Source: a bacterium (lineage in GTDB: Bacteria > Myxococcota_A > Bradymonadia > UBA7976 > UBA1532). From it: 5,393 nt of DNA. Position 1 is the first letter of the stretch, and every line of letters starts with the position of its first letter. Shown piece by piece: positions 1-5,393 of this stretch. The position numbers and the translations under genes are program-made. Under the pieces are notes generated by a model, which did not search any database, had not been told where the DNA came from, and saw nothing but the letters and a program-made list of their open reading frames with translations. The stretch covers positions 1 through 5,393 of the forward strand of contig JAUHVS010000463.1 in the NCBI GenBank assembly GCA_030424955.1, read 5' to 3'.

Positions 1-17
1 GCCGCGCCGAGCCCAGC

Positions 18-938
18 GTGGTGCTCGACTTCGGCGGCGACGGCGACGCCATGACCGAGGTCTTCGACGCCGACCGCCCCCGCGAGCTGCCCCGCGGCCG
101 GCTGGTGGTCACCGGCGGGCCCGACGACGGCAAGACCTGGTACATCAACCGCCCCGTGACCTTCCTCGGCCGCGGGCAAGACAACGACATCGTGCTGCTC
201 GACACCTCGGTGAGCCGGCGCCACCTGCGCATCGACCGCCACGGCGAGGGGTTCTGCGTCACCGACGACGGCAGCGGCAACGGCACCTGGGTCAACGGCG
301 GCCGCGCCAGCCGCGACGAGCTCTACGACGGCGACCGCCTGCTGGTGGGCGACACCACCCTGGTGTTCAGCACCGTCGGCCTGCCCCGCCGCCGCGCCCA
401 GCTCGCCGGCCAGATCACCGATCCCGGCAAGCGCCCGTCGCGGCCGGCCATGCGCCCCGTGTCCCCCCTGCGGCGCATCCCCGTCAGCTGGCTGCTGGCC
501 TGGGGCGCCACCACCCTGGTGGCCGTGGCGCTGACCGTGGGGGCTGTGCGCATGCTGCGCGCCCACCGCTACGCCAAAGCCCGCGCCGCCGCCGAGTCCC
601 ACCGCACGGTGGCCGTCGAGGCGGTGCAGCGCCGCGCCTGGCCCGAGGCCCGGGCCGCCCTGCAGCAGGCCGAGGCCATCGACCCCAGCCTGCTGGACTA
701 CAACGCGGAGTACTTGCGGTTGGGCCAGGCGCAGCAGGACGCTGCCGCCCTCGATCAGGCCCGGCAGGCGCTGCTGGCCGGCGCCTACGCCGACGCCATC
801 GCCCGGGTGGCGCGCATCGCCGAGGACAGCCCCTACAGCTTCGACGCCCGCATGCTGCGCCGGCAGGCCCAGGCCGCCCTGCAGGGCGCCGTGCCGCCCG
901 CGCCGCCGCCCGTCAGACCAGGCCCATCACCACGCTGA
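18..938 (+). CDS. FHA-domain membrane protein with TPR-like helical tail (5' end uncertain)
   Basis: A probable signalling or scaffold protein that binds phosphothreonine peptides at the membrane. Numbered from GTG 18, a forkhead-associated (FHA) domain spans about residues 28-120. Its conserved elements are G51-R52, the S-V-S-R-R-H block (64-69) and N88-G-T-W-V-N-G (88-94). A basic/proline linker (123-153) leads to one hydrophobic helix (about 155-177). After it comes an Ala-rich helical region (about 185-285) resembling two or three degenerate TPR units, then a Pro-rich tail (292-306). The single helix predicts an N-terminal cytoplasmic FHA domain and the repeats across the membrane or lying on it. 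Start: the frame is open to the left edge with no good ribosome site before GTG 18, GTG 21 or ATG 51. ATG 51 is a strong alternative, and the gene may begin outside the window. T13 lies in a TEVF motif that could be a kinase site. The 3' end overlaps the convergent holin-family gene by 26 bp. Family assignment is firm; the partner and pathway are unknown. Confidence 0.88.
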   Translation: MVLDFGGDGDAMTEVFDADRPRELPRGRLVVTGGPDDGKTWYINRPVTFLGRGQDNDIVLLDTSVSRRHLRIDRHGEGFCVTDDGSGNGTWVNGGRASRDELYDGDRLLVGDTTLVFSTVGLPRRRAQLAGQITDPGKRPSRPAMRPVSPLRRIPVSWLLAWGATTLVAVALTVGAVRMLRAHRYAKARAAAESHRTVAVEAVQRRAWPEARAALQQAEAIDPSLLDYNAEYLRLGQAQQDAAALDQARQALLAGAYADAIARVARIAEDSPYSFDARMLRRQAQAALQGAVPPAPPPVRPGPSPR

Positions 939-1260
939 TCGCCGTCGAGATGCCCACCAGCGCGGGCGCGCCCTTGATCTCGAGGTCTTCGATCTCTTTG
1001 TCGGTGTAGGCCAGCAGCGCCGTGTTGATGACGATGCTCGCCAGCAGGCCCACCAGCCCGAAGGTGAACAGGTTGGGCAGCCACAGCACCAGGCCGGCCA
1101 GCCACTGCAGGGGCCAGCCCAGCAGCACGTTGACCACCCCCAGCACCAGGGCCGCGCCGAAGGCCGCCCCCCAGCCCTTGACCCTCACCGACGGCAGCGC
1201 GGTGGCGGCCACCATGAAGATGCCGGCGGTCAGGGCCCACTTGATGAGCAGATCGGTCAT
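913..1260 (-). CDS. PF04020-type small membrane protein ('phage holin family', 4 TMS)
   Basis: A 115-residue hydrophobic protein with four predicted membrane segments (about 4-22, 30-48, 62-84 and 98-115). It matches the pattern of the widespread PF04020 family: an L-P-S-V-R-V-K-G-W-G motif (22-31) entering helix 2, the conserved V-V-N-V-L-L region (42-47), an L-F-T-F-G-L run (64-69), I-N (78-79) in helix 3, and a second acidic/basic loop (D87-K96) before helix 4 that echoes the first loop. The family is often labelled 'phage holin superfamily IV', but most members are ordinary chromosomal genes of unknown role, and no phage gene lies nearby here. Its ATG overlaps the stop of the methyltransferase gene (ATGA, 1257-1260), so it is the last gene of the four-gene operon and probably translationally coupled. 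A GGGGG run about nine bases upstream could serve as ribosome site. Its stop lies 26 bp inside the convergent FHA gene. Lysis function is not supported; an envelope role is a guess. Confidence 0.9.
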   Translation of the reverse strand: MTDLLIKWALTAGIFMVAATALPSVRVKGWGAAFGAALVLGVVNVLLGWPLQWLAGLVLWLPNLFTFGLVGLLASIVINTALLAYTDKEIEDLEIKGAPALVGISTAISVVMGLV

Positions 1261-1961
1261 GGCGTCACGCCCCCGTCGTCGATGATGAGGCCCCCGCCGT
1301 CCCGCCCCGCCAGGGCGAGGACCCGGGCGGGCAGGCCGCGGTCGTCCACCAGAAACCTCAGCGCCCGCACGGTCAAGCCCGCCGACGCGAATCCGCGCAG
1401 CAGCGCCGTCAGGTGGCCGGCGTCGAACACCACCACCACCCGCCCGTGGGGCGCCAGCGCGCCCGCCGCCACCCGCAGGAAGTCGCCCACGTCACCGGCG
1501 GTGGCGTGGGTGGCCTGGCGCACCCGCCCGTCGCGGCTCTCGCGGCCCCAGCCCGCCGGGTAGAAGGGCGGGTTGCTGACCACCAGGTCGAAGGCCCGCG
1601 GCGGCACCGGCGCGGCCCGCACGTCGGCGCGGGCGAACACCGCGCGGTCGGCGAACCCGTTGAGGGCCGCGTTGCGGCGGGCCTGATCGGCGCTGCGGGC
1701 GTCCAGCTCGAGGCCCACCAGCGCCCGCAGCCCCGGGTGCACCTGGTGCAGCGCGGCCAGCAGCACCCCCGTCCCAGTGCCCAGGTCGAGCACCCGGTCC
1801 CCGGGCCGCGCCGGGGCGAAGCGGGCCAGGTCGAAGGCCCACGGGCAGGGCTGGAAGCCCTTCTTGTCGTGGATGAGCCAGCCCTCACCCAGCGGCGCCA
1901 CCCGCTCGGTGCGGGCGACCGCGAGGCCGGCCGCCGCCGCCGCCGCCCGCCCCGCGCGCAT
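1257..1961 (-). CDS. TrmN6-like class I SAM-dependent N-methyltransferase
   Basis: A 234-residue Rossmann-fold methyltransferase. SAM-binding motif I is D59-L-G-T-G-T-G (59-65), followed by acidic E85 at the end of strand 2 (expected to bind the SAM ribose), N97-A-A-L-N-G (97-102), and D113 after strand 3. The catalytic motif IV is N130-P-P-F (130-133), typical of enzymes that methylate an exocyclic or amide nitrogen. Length, the glycine/aromatic lead-in (W28-F36) and the R-x-x-A-T-H stretch after NPPF (148-152) fit the TrmN6/YfiC group, which makes N6-methyladenosine at position 37 of tRNA1(Val). A related RNA- or protein-modifying enzyme is not excluded, so no symbol is given. The ATG shares one base with the stop of the upstream glycosyltransferase (TGATG), and the stop overlaps the next gene (ATGA). 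No strong ribosome site precedes the start, in line with coupling. The N-terminus holds six alanines encoded by a GCG repeat, so a start further downstream is possible. Confidence 0.9.
   Translation of the reverse strand: MRAGRAAAAAAGLAVARTERVAPLGEGWLIHDKKGFQPCPWAFDLARFAPARPGDRVLDLGTGTGVLLAALHQVHPGLRALVGLELDARSADQARRNAALNGFADRAVFARADVRAAPVPPRAFDLVVSNPPFYPAGWGRESRDGRVRQATHATAGDVGDFLRVAAGALAPHGRVVVVFDAGHLTALLRGFASAGLTVRALRFLVDDRGLPARVLALAGRDGGGLIIDDGGVTP
1932..1946 (-). repeat. (GCG)5 trinucleotide tract in the methyltransferase start region
   Basis: Five GCG codons in a row (plus a GCC) encode six alanines at residues 6-11 of the methyltransferase. Slippage by whole units would change only the length of a flexible N-terminus and keep the frame. 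Confidence 0.7.
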
Positions 1962-3136
1962 CAGGCGACCCGCCGGGGCAGGAGCGTGCCCGGGGGCCCG
2001 AGCACGTAGGCGGCGTGGCGGGGGCCGATCTGCGACCAGGTGAAGCGCGCCCCGTAGGCCCGGTGCTGCGCCGCCCGCGCGGCGTACGCGTCGGGGGCCG
2101 CGTCGAGCACCGTGTCGACGGCGGCGCGCAGGGCGACCGGGTGCTCGGGCGGCACCAGCAGCGCCCCGGCGGGGCCCGCGGCCGCCGCCACCCCGCCGGT
2201 GTCGCTGGCGACCACCGGCACCCCCGCCGCGAGGGCCTCCAGCAGGGCCACCGGGGTGCCCTCGGTGCGCCGGCCGACGGTGCGGCTGGGCAGCACGAAC
2301 AGGTCGGCCGCCGCGAGCAGCCCGTCGCGGGCGCCCGGCCCCAGGGTGCCCAGGGCCGCGAAGGGCACGCCCTGATCCGCGCAGCGCTGGGCGATGGCCT
2401 TGGCCTCGGGGCCGTCACCGGCCGCGCACCACAGCACGTCGTCGCGCCCCGCGAGGGCGTCCGCCAGCACGTCGTGGCCCTTGATGGGCACCATGCGCCC
2501 GACGGTGGCGACGATGCGGCGGCCGCCGGCGCGGGTCTTCAGATCGGCCACGAAGGCCGGGTCGGGCCGGGCGGGCTCCACGCCCATGGGCAGCACGTGG
2601 GGCTCGCGCTGAAACGGGCGCCCCAGCAGGTCGCGGAAGCGCCGGCGCAGGGCCTCGCTGACGAAGGTGAGGAACAGCCGCTCCTCGATGCTGCGGGCGA
2701 TCCCCCGCCCCCCGGGCAGGCGCTCCAGCAGGGCCACGTCGCCCCCATGGGCCACGCCGTGGGCCACCCGCGGCGCCACGTGCCGGGCCACCCAGCCGCT
2801 CGGCAGCAGCCAGTGGGCCACCAGCCGCTCGTCGGGCTCGACCACCGCCCGGGCCGCCCGCCGCATGACCCAGCTCGCGCCCACGCCCGCCAGCCCGGCC
2901 CGCAGCGGCTGGCGCTCCAGGGCCTCGGGCGCGCCGCCCTGGCCGAAGAGCTGGCCCCGCAGCCGCACGGTCAGCCGCTCCACCCCCTCGGGCGCGGGGC
3001 CGTCGCCGGGGGCCAGCACGCGCACCCGGGCCCCGGCCTCCACCAGCGCGCGGGTATGCTGCCACACGAAGCGCGCCGCGGGATCGTCACCGTGGGCCGG
3101 CCAGGAGGGGCTCACCACGAGCACGCGCTGCCTCAC
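1961..3136 (-). CDS. Family 4 glycosyltransferase (GT-B fold)
   Basis: A 391-residue retaining glycosyltransferase of the GT4 type, which moves a sugar from a nucleotide-sugar to a lipid-linked or polysaccharide acceptor on the cytoplasmic side of the membrane. The N-terminal Rossmann half starts with a V-L-V-V-S-P strand (5-10) and contains H108-W-L-L-P-S-G (108-114) and H130-G-G-D (130-133), both usual for the acceptor half. F158-V-S-E (158-161) and L182-P-M-G-V-E (182-187) mark the hinge. The nucleotide-sugar half has V212-G-R (212-214) with K219-G (219-220), G240-D-G-P-E (240-244), and the E-x7-E motif at E292 to E300 followed by A-A-G-V-P-V-V-A-S (303-311). The frame is open further upstream, but the GTG at 3136 is preferred: the enzyme fold begins there, it forms a GTGA overlap with the upstream gene, and GGGGA lies nine bases before it. 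It is the second gene of the operon. Donor and acceptor cannot be predicted; no TM helix is seen. Confidence 0.92.
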   Translation of the reverse strand: MRQRVLVVSPSWPAHGDDPAARFVWQHTRALVEAGARVRVLAPGDGPAPEGVERLTVRLRGQLFGQGGAPEALERQPLRAGLAGVGASWVMRRAARAVVEPDERLVAHWLLPSGWVARHVAPRVAHGVAHGGDVALLERLPGGRGIARSIEERLFLTFVSEALRRRFRDLLGRPFQREPHVLPMGVEPARPDPAFVADLKTRAGGRRIVATVGRMVPIKGHDVLADALAGRDDVLWCAAGDGPEAKAIAQRCADQGVPFAALGTLGPGARDGLLAAADLFVLPSRTVGRRTEGTPVALLEALAAGVPVVASDTGGVAAAAGPAGALLVPPEHPVALRAAVDTVLDAAPDAYAARAAQHRAYGARFTWSQIGPRHAAYVLGPPGTLLPRRVA

Positions 3137-3885
3137 GCGCGGGAGTCCCCGAGCAGCCGCACCGGCGCCCGCCGCACCCGGCGGGCCAGCCGCGCCACGC
3201 CCGCCCGGAGCAGCAGCAGGCTGATGGGCGCCACCACCCGCACCACCCGGATGCCCGAGCGCTCGTCGCCGTAGATGGGGCTGACCGGCCGGTCCACCAC
3301 CCGCGCGCCCACCGCCGCCAGCTTGGCCAGCAGGTCGTTGGGGAAGCCGTAGCGGCCGTACAGATCGTCCAGGGGCAGCTGGCGCAGGGTGGCTAGGTTC
3401 AGGGCGGTGTAGCCGCACTGGCTGTCGCGCACGGCGTAGCCGGTGGCGAGGCGGGTCATCCAGCTCAGCGCGTGGTTGCCCAGCAGGCGCACCCAGGGCA
3501 TGCGGCGCACCACCTCGGGGTGGCCCAGGCGATCGCCCTTGGCGTAGTCGGCGAGGCCGTCCGCGAGGGGGTCGAGCAGGCGGTGCATCTCGGCGGGGTC
3601 CATCTGCGCGTCGGCCCCCACCACCACCGTGGCGTCGGCCTGCAGGATCAGGGCGCGCTGGTAGCCGGTGACGATGGCGCCGCCGACCCCGCGGTTGACC
3701 GCGTGGCGCAGCACCTCCACCCGGGGGCCGGCGCCGTGGGCGGCGCCGCTGGTGTCATCGGCGCTGGCGTCGTCGACCACCACCACGTGATCCACGAAGG
3801 CCGGCAGCCCGGCCAGGGTCCGGGGCAGCAAGCGCGCCTCGTTGAAGGCGGGCACCACCACGACCACCCGCATCCCGCGATACAT
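3133..3885 (-). CDS. Family 2 glycosyltransferase, DPM1/DPG-synthase-like
   Basis: A 250-residue GT-A glycosyltransferase of the polyprenyl-phosphate sugar synthase-like branch, which typically moves mannose, glucose or a related sugar from a nucleotide donor to a lipid phosphate. Visible motifs are V11-P-A-F-N-E (11-16) at the first strand, V37-D-D-A-S-A-D-D-T (37-45), N64-R-G-V-G (64-68), the metal-binding D92-A-Q (92-94) with D96-P, K116-G-D-R (116-119), D154-S-Q-C-G-Y (154-159), and I204-Y-G-D-E-R-S-G-I (204-212). The C-terminus (214-245) is a basic, hydrophobic stretch that probably sits on the membrane, and no multi-helix anchor follows. ATG 3885 is chosen because GGGGGA lies five bases upstream; ATG 3873 (residue 5) is an alternative that starts nearer the first strand. 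It is the first gene of the operon, its stop overlapping the GT4 start by four bases (GTGA). It may make the lipid-linked sugar or primer extended by the GT4 enzyme, but that is inference. The real substrate is unknown. Confidence 0.92.
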   Translation of the reverse strand: MYRGMRVVVVVPAFNEARLLPRTLAGLPAFVDHVVVVDDASADDTSGAAHGAGPRVEVLRHAVNRGVGGAIVTGYQRALILQADATVVVGADAQMDPAEMHRLLDPLADGLADYAKGDRLGHPEVVRRMPWVRLLGNHALSWMTRLATGYAVRDSQCGYTALNLATLRQLPLDDLYGRYGFPNDLLAKLAAVGARVVDRPVSPIYGDERSGIRVVRVVAPISLLLLRAGVARLARRVRRAPVRLLGDSRA

Positions 3886-3910
3886 CCCGTTCCCCCAACG
3901 CCACGCCGCG

Positions 3911-3929
3911 CAAGCGGTTATCAGGCTTG
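3911..3929. repeat. 19-bp palindrome, possible operator
   Basis: CAAGC and GCTTG form a perfect 5-bp inverted repeat around a 9-base centre. The centre contains the candidate -10 box (GATAAC, minus strand) of the glycosyltransferase operon. A repressor bound here would block that promoter. Short arms make chance occurrence possible. Confidence 0.35.
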
Positions 3930-3943
3930 GGCCGCCGGATCAA
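3917..3943 (-). promoter_or_regulatory. Candidate promoter of the glycosyltransferase operon
   Basis: On the minus strand TTGATC (3943-3938) and GATAAC (3922-3917) each match four of six sigma-70 consensus bases, with a short 15-base spacer. Transcription would start near 3910 and give a leader of about 25 bases that holds GGGGGA (3896-3891) five bases before ATG 3885. It lies in the only intergenic gap, just before the first gene of the operon, which supports the location more than the exact boxes do. Confidence 0.4.
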
Positions 3944-3957
3944 CGACGCCCGCGCCC

Positions 3958-3993
3958 TCGACCCGGCCAGGGGCCTGGCCCATACTGCCGCCG
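3958..3993 (+). promoter_or_regulatory. Candidate leaderless promoter of the four-TM protein
   Basis: TCGACC (3958-3963) and CATACT (3981-3986) each match four of six sigma-70 consensus positions, with the preferred 17-base spacer. The expected transcription start, seven bases past the -10 box, falls on the G of GTG 3993. That would make the message leaderless, consistent with the absence of a ribosome site before this GTG. AT-containing hexamers stand out in this composition. Confidence 0.42.
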
Positions 3994-4589
3994 TGGCCAC
4001 CCCTGCCCCCCGCCGGTCCCCCCGCCGCCTCGGCCCCCGCGGCCTGCAGGGCGTCTTCGGCTGGACCTTCTTCGACCCGGCCAACCTGGTGGCGGTGACC
4101 CTGTGGGCCACCTCGCTGGGCCTCGTGGTGCACGCGATGCGGGGCCGCGGCGCCCCCGACTGGCCCATGGCCGCCCTGCTGTACCTGGCCATGGCCGGGG
4201 TGCTGCGGGCGTACTTCTTCGCCTTCTACCACGGGGGCCCGACGGGCCGGCTGACCACCCTGCTGATGAACCTGGTGGGCTTCGTGGGCACCGCCGCGCT
4301 GTGGGCCGATCGGGCCAGCGCGCACTCGGTGCTGCGGCCCTCCGGGCTGGCCGATCTGCCCGAGTCGCCGGGCCTGCGCTGGGCGGCCATCTTGCACATG
4401 GTGGTGGCCTTCACGCTGTGCCTGCACCTGCTGCTGCCCCGCGCCTGGCTGATCCGCACCACCGACGGCCTGGCGGATCGCAGCGGCCGGGACGCGGCGC
4501 CGGACGCGCCGCTGGACACCATCGACGATCCCGAGGCCCGCGCGGCCCGCGCCGCCGAAGAGGCCGCGCGCGCTCAAAAGGGCAGCTAG
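3993..4589 (+). CDS. Unrecognised four-helix membrane protein
   Basis: I do not recognise this 198-residue protein. A basic N-terminus (residues 1-20, rich in Arg and Pro) precedes F22-G-W-T-F-F-D-P. Four hydrophobic segments follow at about 31-49, 58-78, 87-105 and 130-149. The loop after helix 2 has Y79-H-G-G-P-T-G (79-85), and His or Arg residues lie inside or beside helices 2 and 4 (R72, H135, H145). The C-terminus (about 155-198) is hydrophilic, with an Asp/Pro linker and an Ala/Glu/Arg helix that could form a short coiled coil in the cytoplasm. GTG 3993 is chosen because a promoter-like element ends just before it and the basic start suits the positive-inside rule. An in-frame TTG at 3927 would add 22 residues but would overlap both candidate promoters. 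The gene is transcribed away from the glycosyltransferase operon. Its stop shares the CTAG at 4586-4589 with the convergent gene. Membrane location is firm; function is unknown. Confidence 0.8.
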   Translation: MATPAPRRSPRRLGPRGLQGVFGWTFFDPANLVAVTLWATSLGLVVHAMRGRGAPDWPMAALLYLAMAGVLRAYFFAFYHGGPTGRLTTLLMNLVGFVGTAALWADRASAHSVLRPSGLADLPESPGLRWAAILHMVVAFTLCLHLLLPRAWLIRTTDGLADRSGRDAAPDAPLDTIDDPEARAARAAEEAARAQKGS

Positions 4590-5389
4590 CCCTCGGGCCC
4601 GGCGTCCCGGACCTGCGCGGCCTCGTGGGCCACCCGCTGGCGCCAGAGGCGCCGGTAGCCCCGCACGTCGTTGGGGGGCAGCCGCCCCGCCGCCGGCGCG
4701 CCCAGGGCGCCGGCGCTCAGCCCCAGCGCCCGGGCCATGGCGGGCGCGCGGGCCGACAGCCCCACCCCACAGGCCACCGCGCCCAGCCCCAGGGCCAGCC
4801 ACACCGATCGGGGGGCGCCCGAGCCCCGCGGTGCGCGCCACATCACCCGGCCCGTCGCGCCGATCTGGCCCACCGCCAGCAGCCCCAGCGCCCACGGGCT
4901 CGGCGCCCCGGGCCCCACCGCCGCCCAGCCCGCAGCCAGCGCCAGCGCCAGGGCCCCGAAGCCGGCCCCGCCGGGCAGCGCCACCGCGCCCGCCCACACC
5001 GCGCGGGTGGGCCAGCCGGCGTCGGGCCCGTCCGCCTCGTCGGCCGTGGCGGCCACGGCGGCGAGCCCCACCAGGCCCAAAGCCGCCGCCCACCAGCCGA
5101 GCCCTGAGCCCGTCGACAGGCCCAGCAGGATCGGCCCCAGCGCGGCCACGGCGGCGCTCCGGGCGGGGCCGCGCACGGCCCAGGCCAGGATCGGCAGGCC
5201 GGCCGCGCCCCAGGCCAGCGCCGGCCCCAGCCAGCGCAGGGCGTCGGGCGCCAGGGGCCACAGCAGCCGGCCCACGCCCGCCGCCAGCGCCAGCAGCGCC
5301 CAGCCCCCGTGATCCGTCGAGCCCCGCAGCGCGGCCGCGGCCAAGAGCGCCGCCCCGCCGCCGGCCAGGGCCACCCAGCGAAGCTGCAT
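4586..5389 (-). CDS. Unrecognised polytopic membrane protein
   Basis: A 267-residue, very Ala/Gly/Leu-rich protein that I cannot assign. From ATG 5389, hydrophobic segments appear at about 5-21, 30-47, 54-72, 79-93, 97-115, 130-153, 166-183 and 196-211, giving seven or eight likely helices. A charged loop (D117-D123) separates the two halves, and the end (236-267) is a polar, Arg-rich cytoplasmic tail. The stretch L138-P-G-G-A-G-F followed by two helices loosely recalls the C-terminal part of NuoM/NuoN or Mrp antiporter subunits. The lysine and histidine residues those pumps need within helices are missing, so this is only a thought. The start could be ATG 5389 or the GTG directly before it at 5392. 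The GTGATG there resembles the coupled junctions elsewhere in the window, so another minus-strand gene probably ends here; the frame is also open to the edge, so the protein could be longer. The stop lies in a CTAG shared with the convergent gene. Confidence 0.72.
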   Translation of the reverse strand: MQLRWVALAGGGAALLAAAALRGSTDHGGWALLALAAGVGRLLWPLAPDALRWLGPALAWGAAGLPILAWAVRGPARSAAVAALGPILLGLSTGSGLGWWAAALGLVGLAAVAATADEADGPDAGWPTRAVWAGAVALPGGAGFGALALALAAGWAAVGPGAPSPWALGLLAVGQIGATGRVMWRAPRGSGAPRSVWLALGLGAVACGVGLSARAPAMARALGLSAGALGAPAAGRLPPNDVRGYRRLWRQRVAHEAAQVRDAGPEG

Positions 5390-5393
5390 CACC

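Noticed and set aside
875..888. Perfect 14-bp palindrome (CGCCCTGCAGGGCG) near the end of the FHA gene as a terminator
   Set aside because: It has no loop and no T-run, and it lies within codons of a helical region. It looks like a chance product of Ala/Leu/Gln codons at high GC.
913..1260. Prophage remnant or lysis module, based on the holin-family protein
   Set aside because: No endolysin, tail, integrase or attachment repeats are seen. PF04020 proteins are mostly chromosomal and not linked to phages, and composition matches the neighbours.
2015..3274. A 419-codon plus-strand frame opposite the GT4 gene
   Set aside because: It is the antisense shadow of a glycosyltransferase with clear motifs. 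The translation is rich in Gly, His, Arg and Gln and shows no fold signature.
3137..3418. N-terminal extension of the GT4 protein by 94 residues to an upstream ATG
   Set aside because: The extension is Arg/Pro/Gly-rich, overlaps the well-supported GT2 gene in another frame, and precedes the normal GT4 first strand. GTG 3136 gives a standard 4-base overlap and has GGGGA upstream.
3927..3992. TTG 3927 as start of the four-TM protein
   Set aside because: It would place coding sequence over both candidate promoters, has no ribosome site, and adds 22 residues without hydrophobic or domain character. Not fully excluded.
3842..5107. A 421-codon open frame on the plus strand spanning the control region, the four-TM gene and the opposite strand of the right-edge gene
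   Set aside because: Its translation is Pro/Arg/Gly/Ala low complexity without domain motifs, and it runs across two better-supported genes. Long chance frames are expected at this GC content.
3921..5261. A 446-codon open frame on the minus strand
   Set aside because: Same low-complexity composition. It is antisense to the four-TM gene and out of frame with the hydrophobic membrane protein that reads as a real product.

Overview
The window is extremely GC-rich (roughly three quarters G+C by eye) and almost entirely coding. The dense packing, the FHA-domain protein with a membrane anchor and helical-repeat tail, and the paired glycosyltransferases would fit a high-GC Myxococcota-type bacterium. 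That placement is inference from gene style and composition only. There is no 16S, tRNA, insertion sequence, CRISPR array or recognisable prophage.

Layout. (1) 18-938 (+): a signalling-type protein with a phosphothreonine-binding FHA domain, one transmembrane helix and a TPR-like helical tail. Its frame is open to the left edge, so its true start is uncertain. (2) 3885 down to 913 (-): four genes joined by stop/start overlaps and reading in the order GT2 glycosyltransferase (DPM1-like), GT4 glycosyltransferase, TrmN6-like methyltransferase with an NPPF motif, and a small PF04020-type four-helix membrane protein (the 'phage holin family' of annotation pipelines). (3) 3886-3992: the only non-coding gap (107 bp), carrying two back-to-back candidate promoters and a short palindrome. 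(4) 3993-4589 (+): an unrecognised four-helix membrane protein, apparently read from a leaderless message. (5) 5389 down to 4586 (-): an unrecognised polytopic membrane protein at the right edge, probably downstream of another gene outside the window.

How the genes may work together. The four-gene unit begins with two enzymes that build glycans or glycolipids at the cytoplasmic membrane. It ends with a probable RNA-modifying methyltransferase and a small membrane protein. The overlaps (GTGA, TGATG, ATGA) imply one transcript with translational coupling. Whether the last two genes take part in glycan assembly or are only co-expressed cannot be decided from sequence. Both convergent gene pairs overlap at their 3' ends (26 bp and 4 bp), so no room is left for conventional terminators and I see none.

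No clear new defence or mobile system is present. The points most worth a second look are the compact divergent control region with its palindrome and leaderless start, a GarA-like TEVF site in front of the FHA domain, and the odd gene combination in the overlapping operon.
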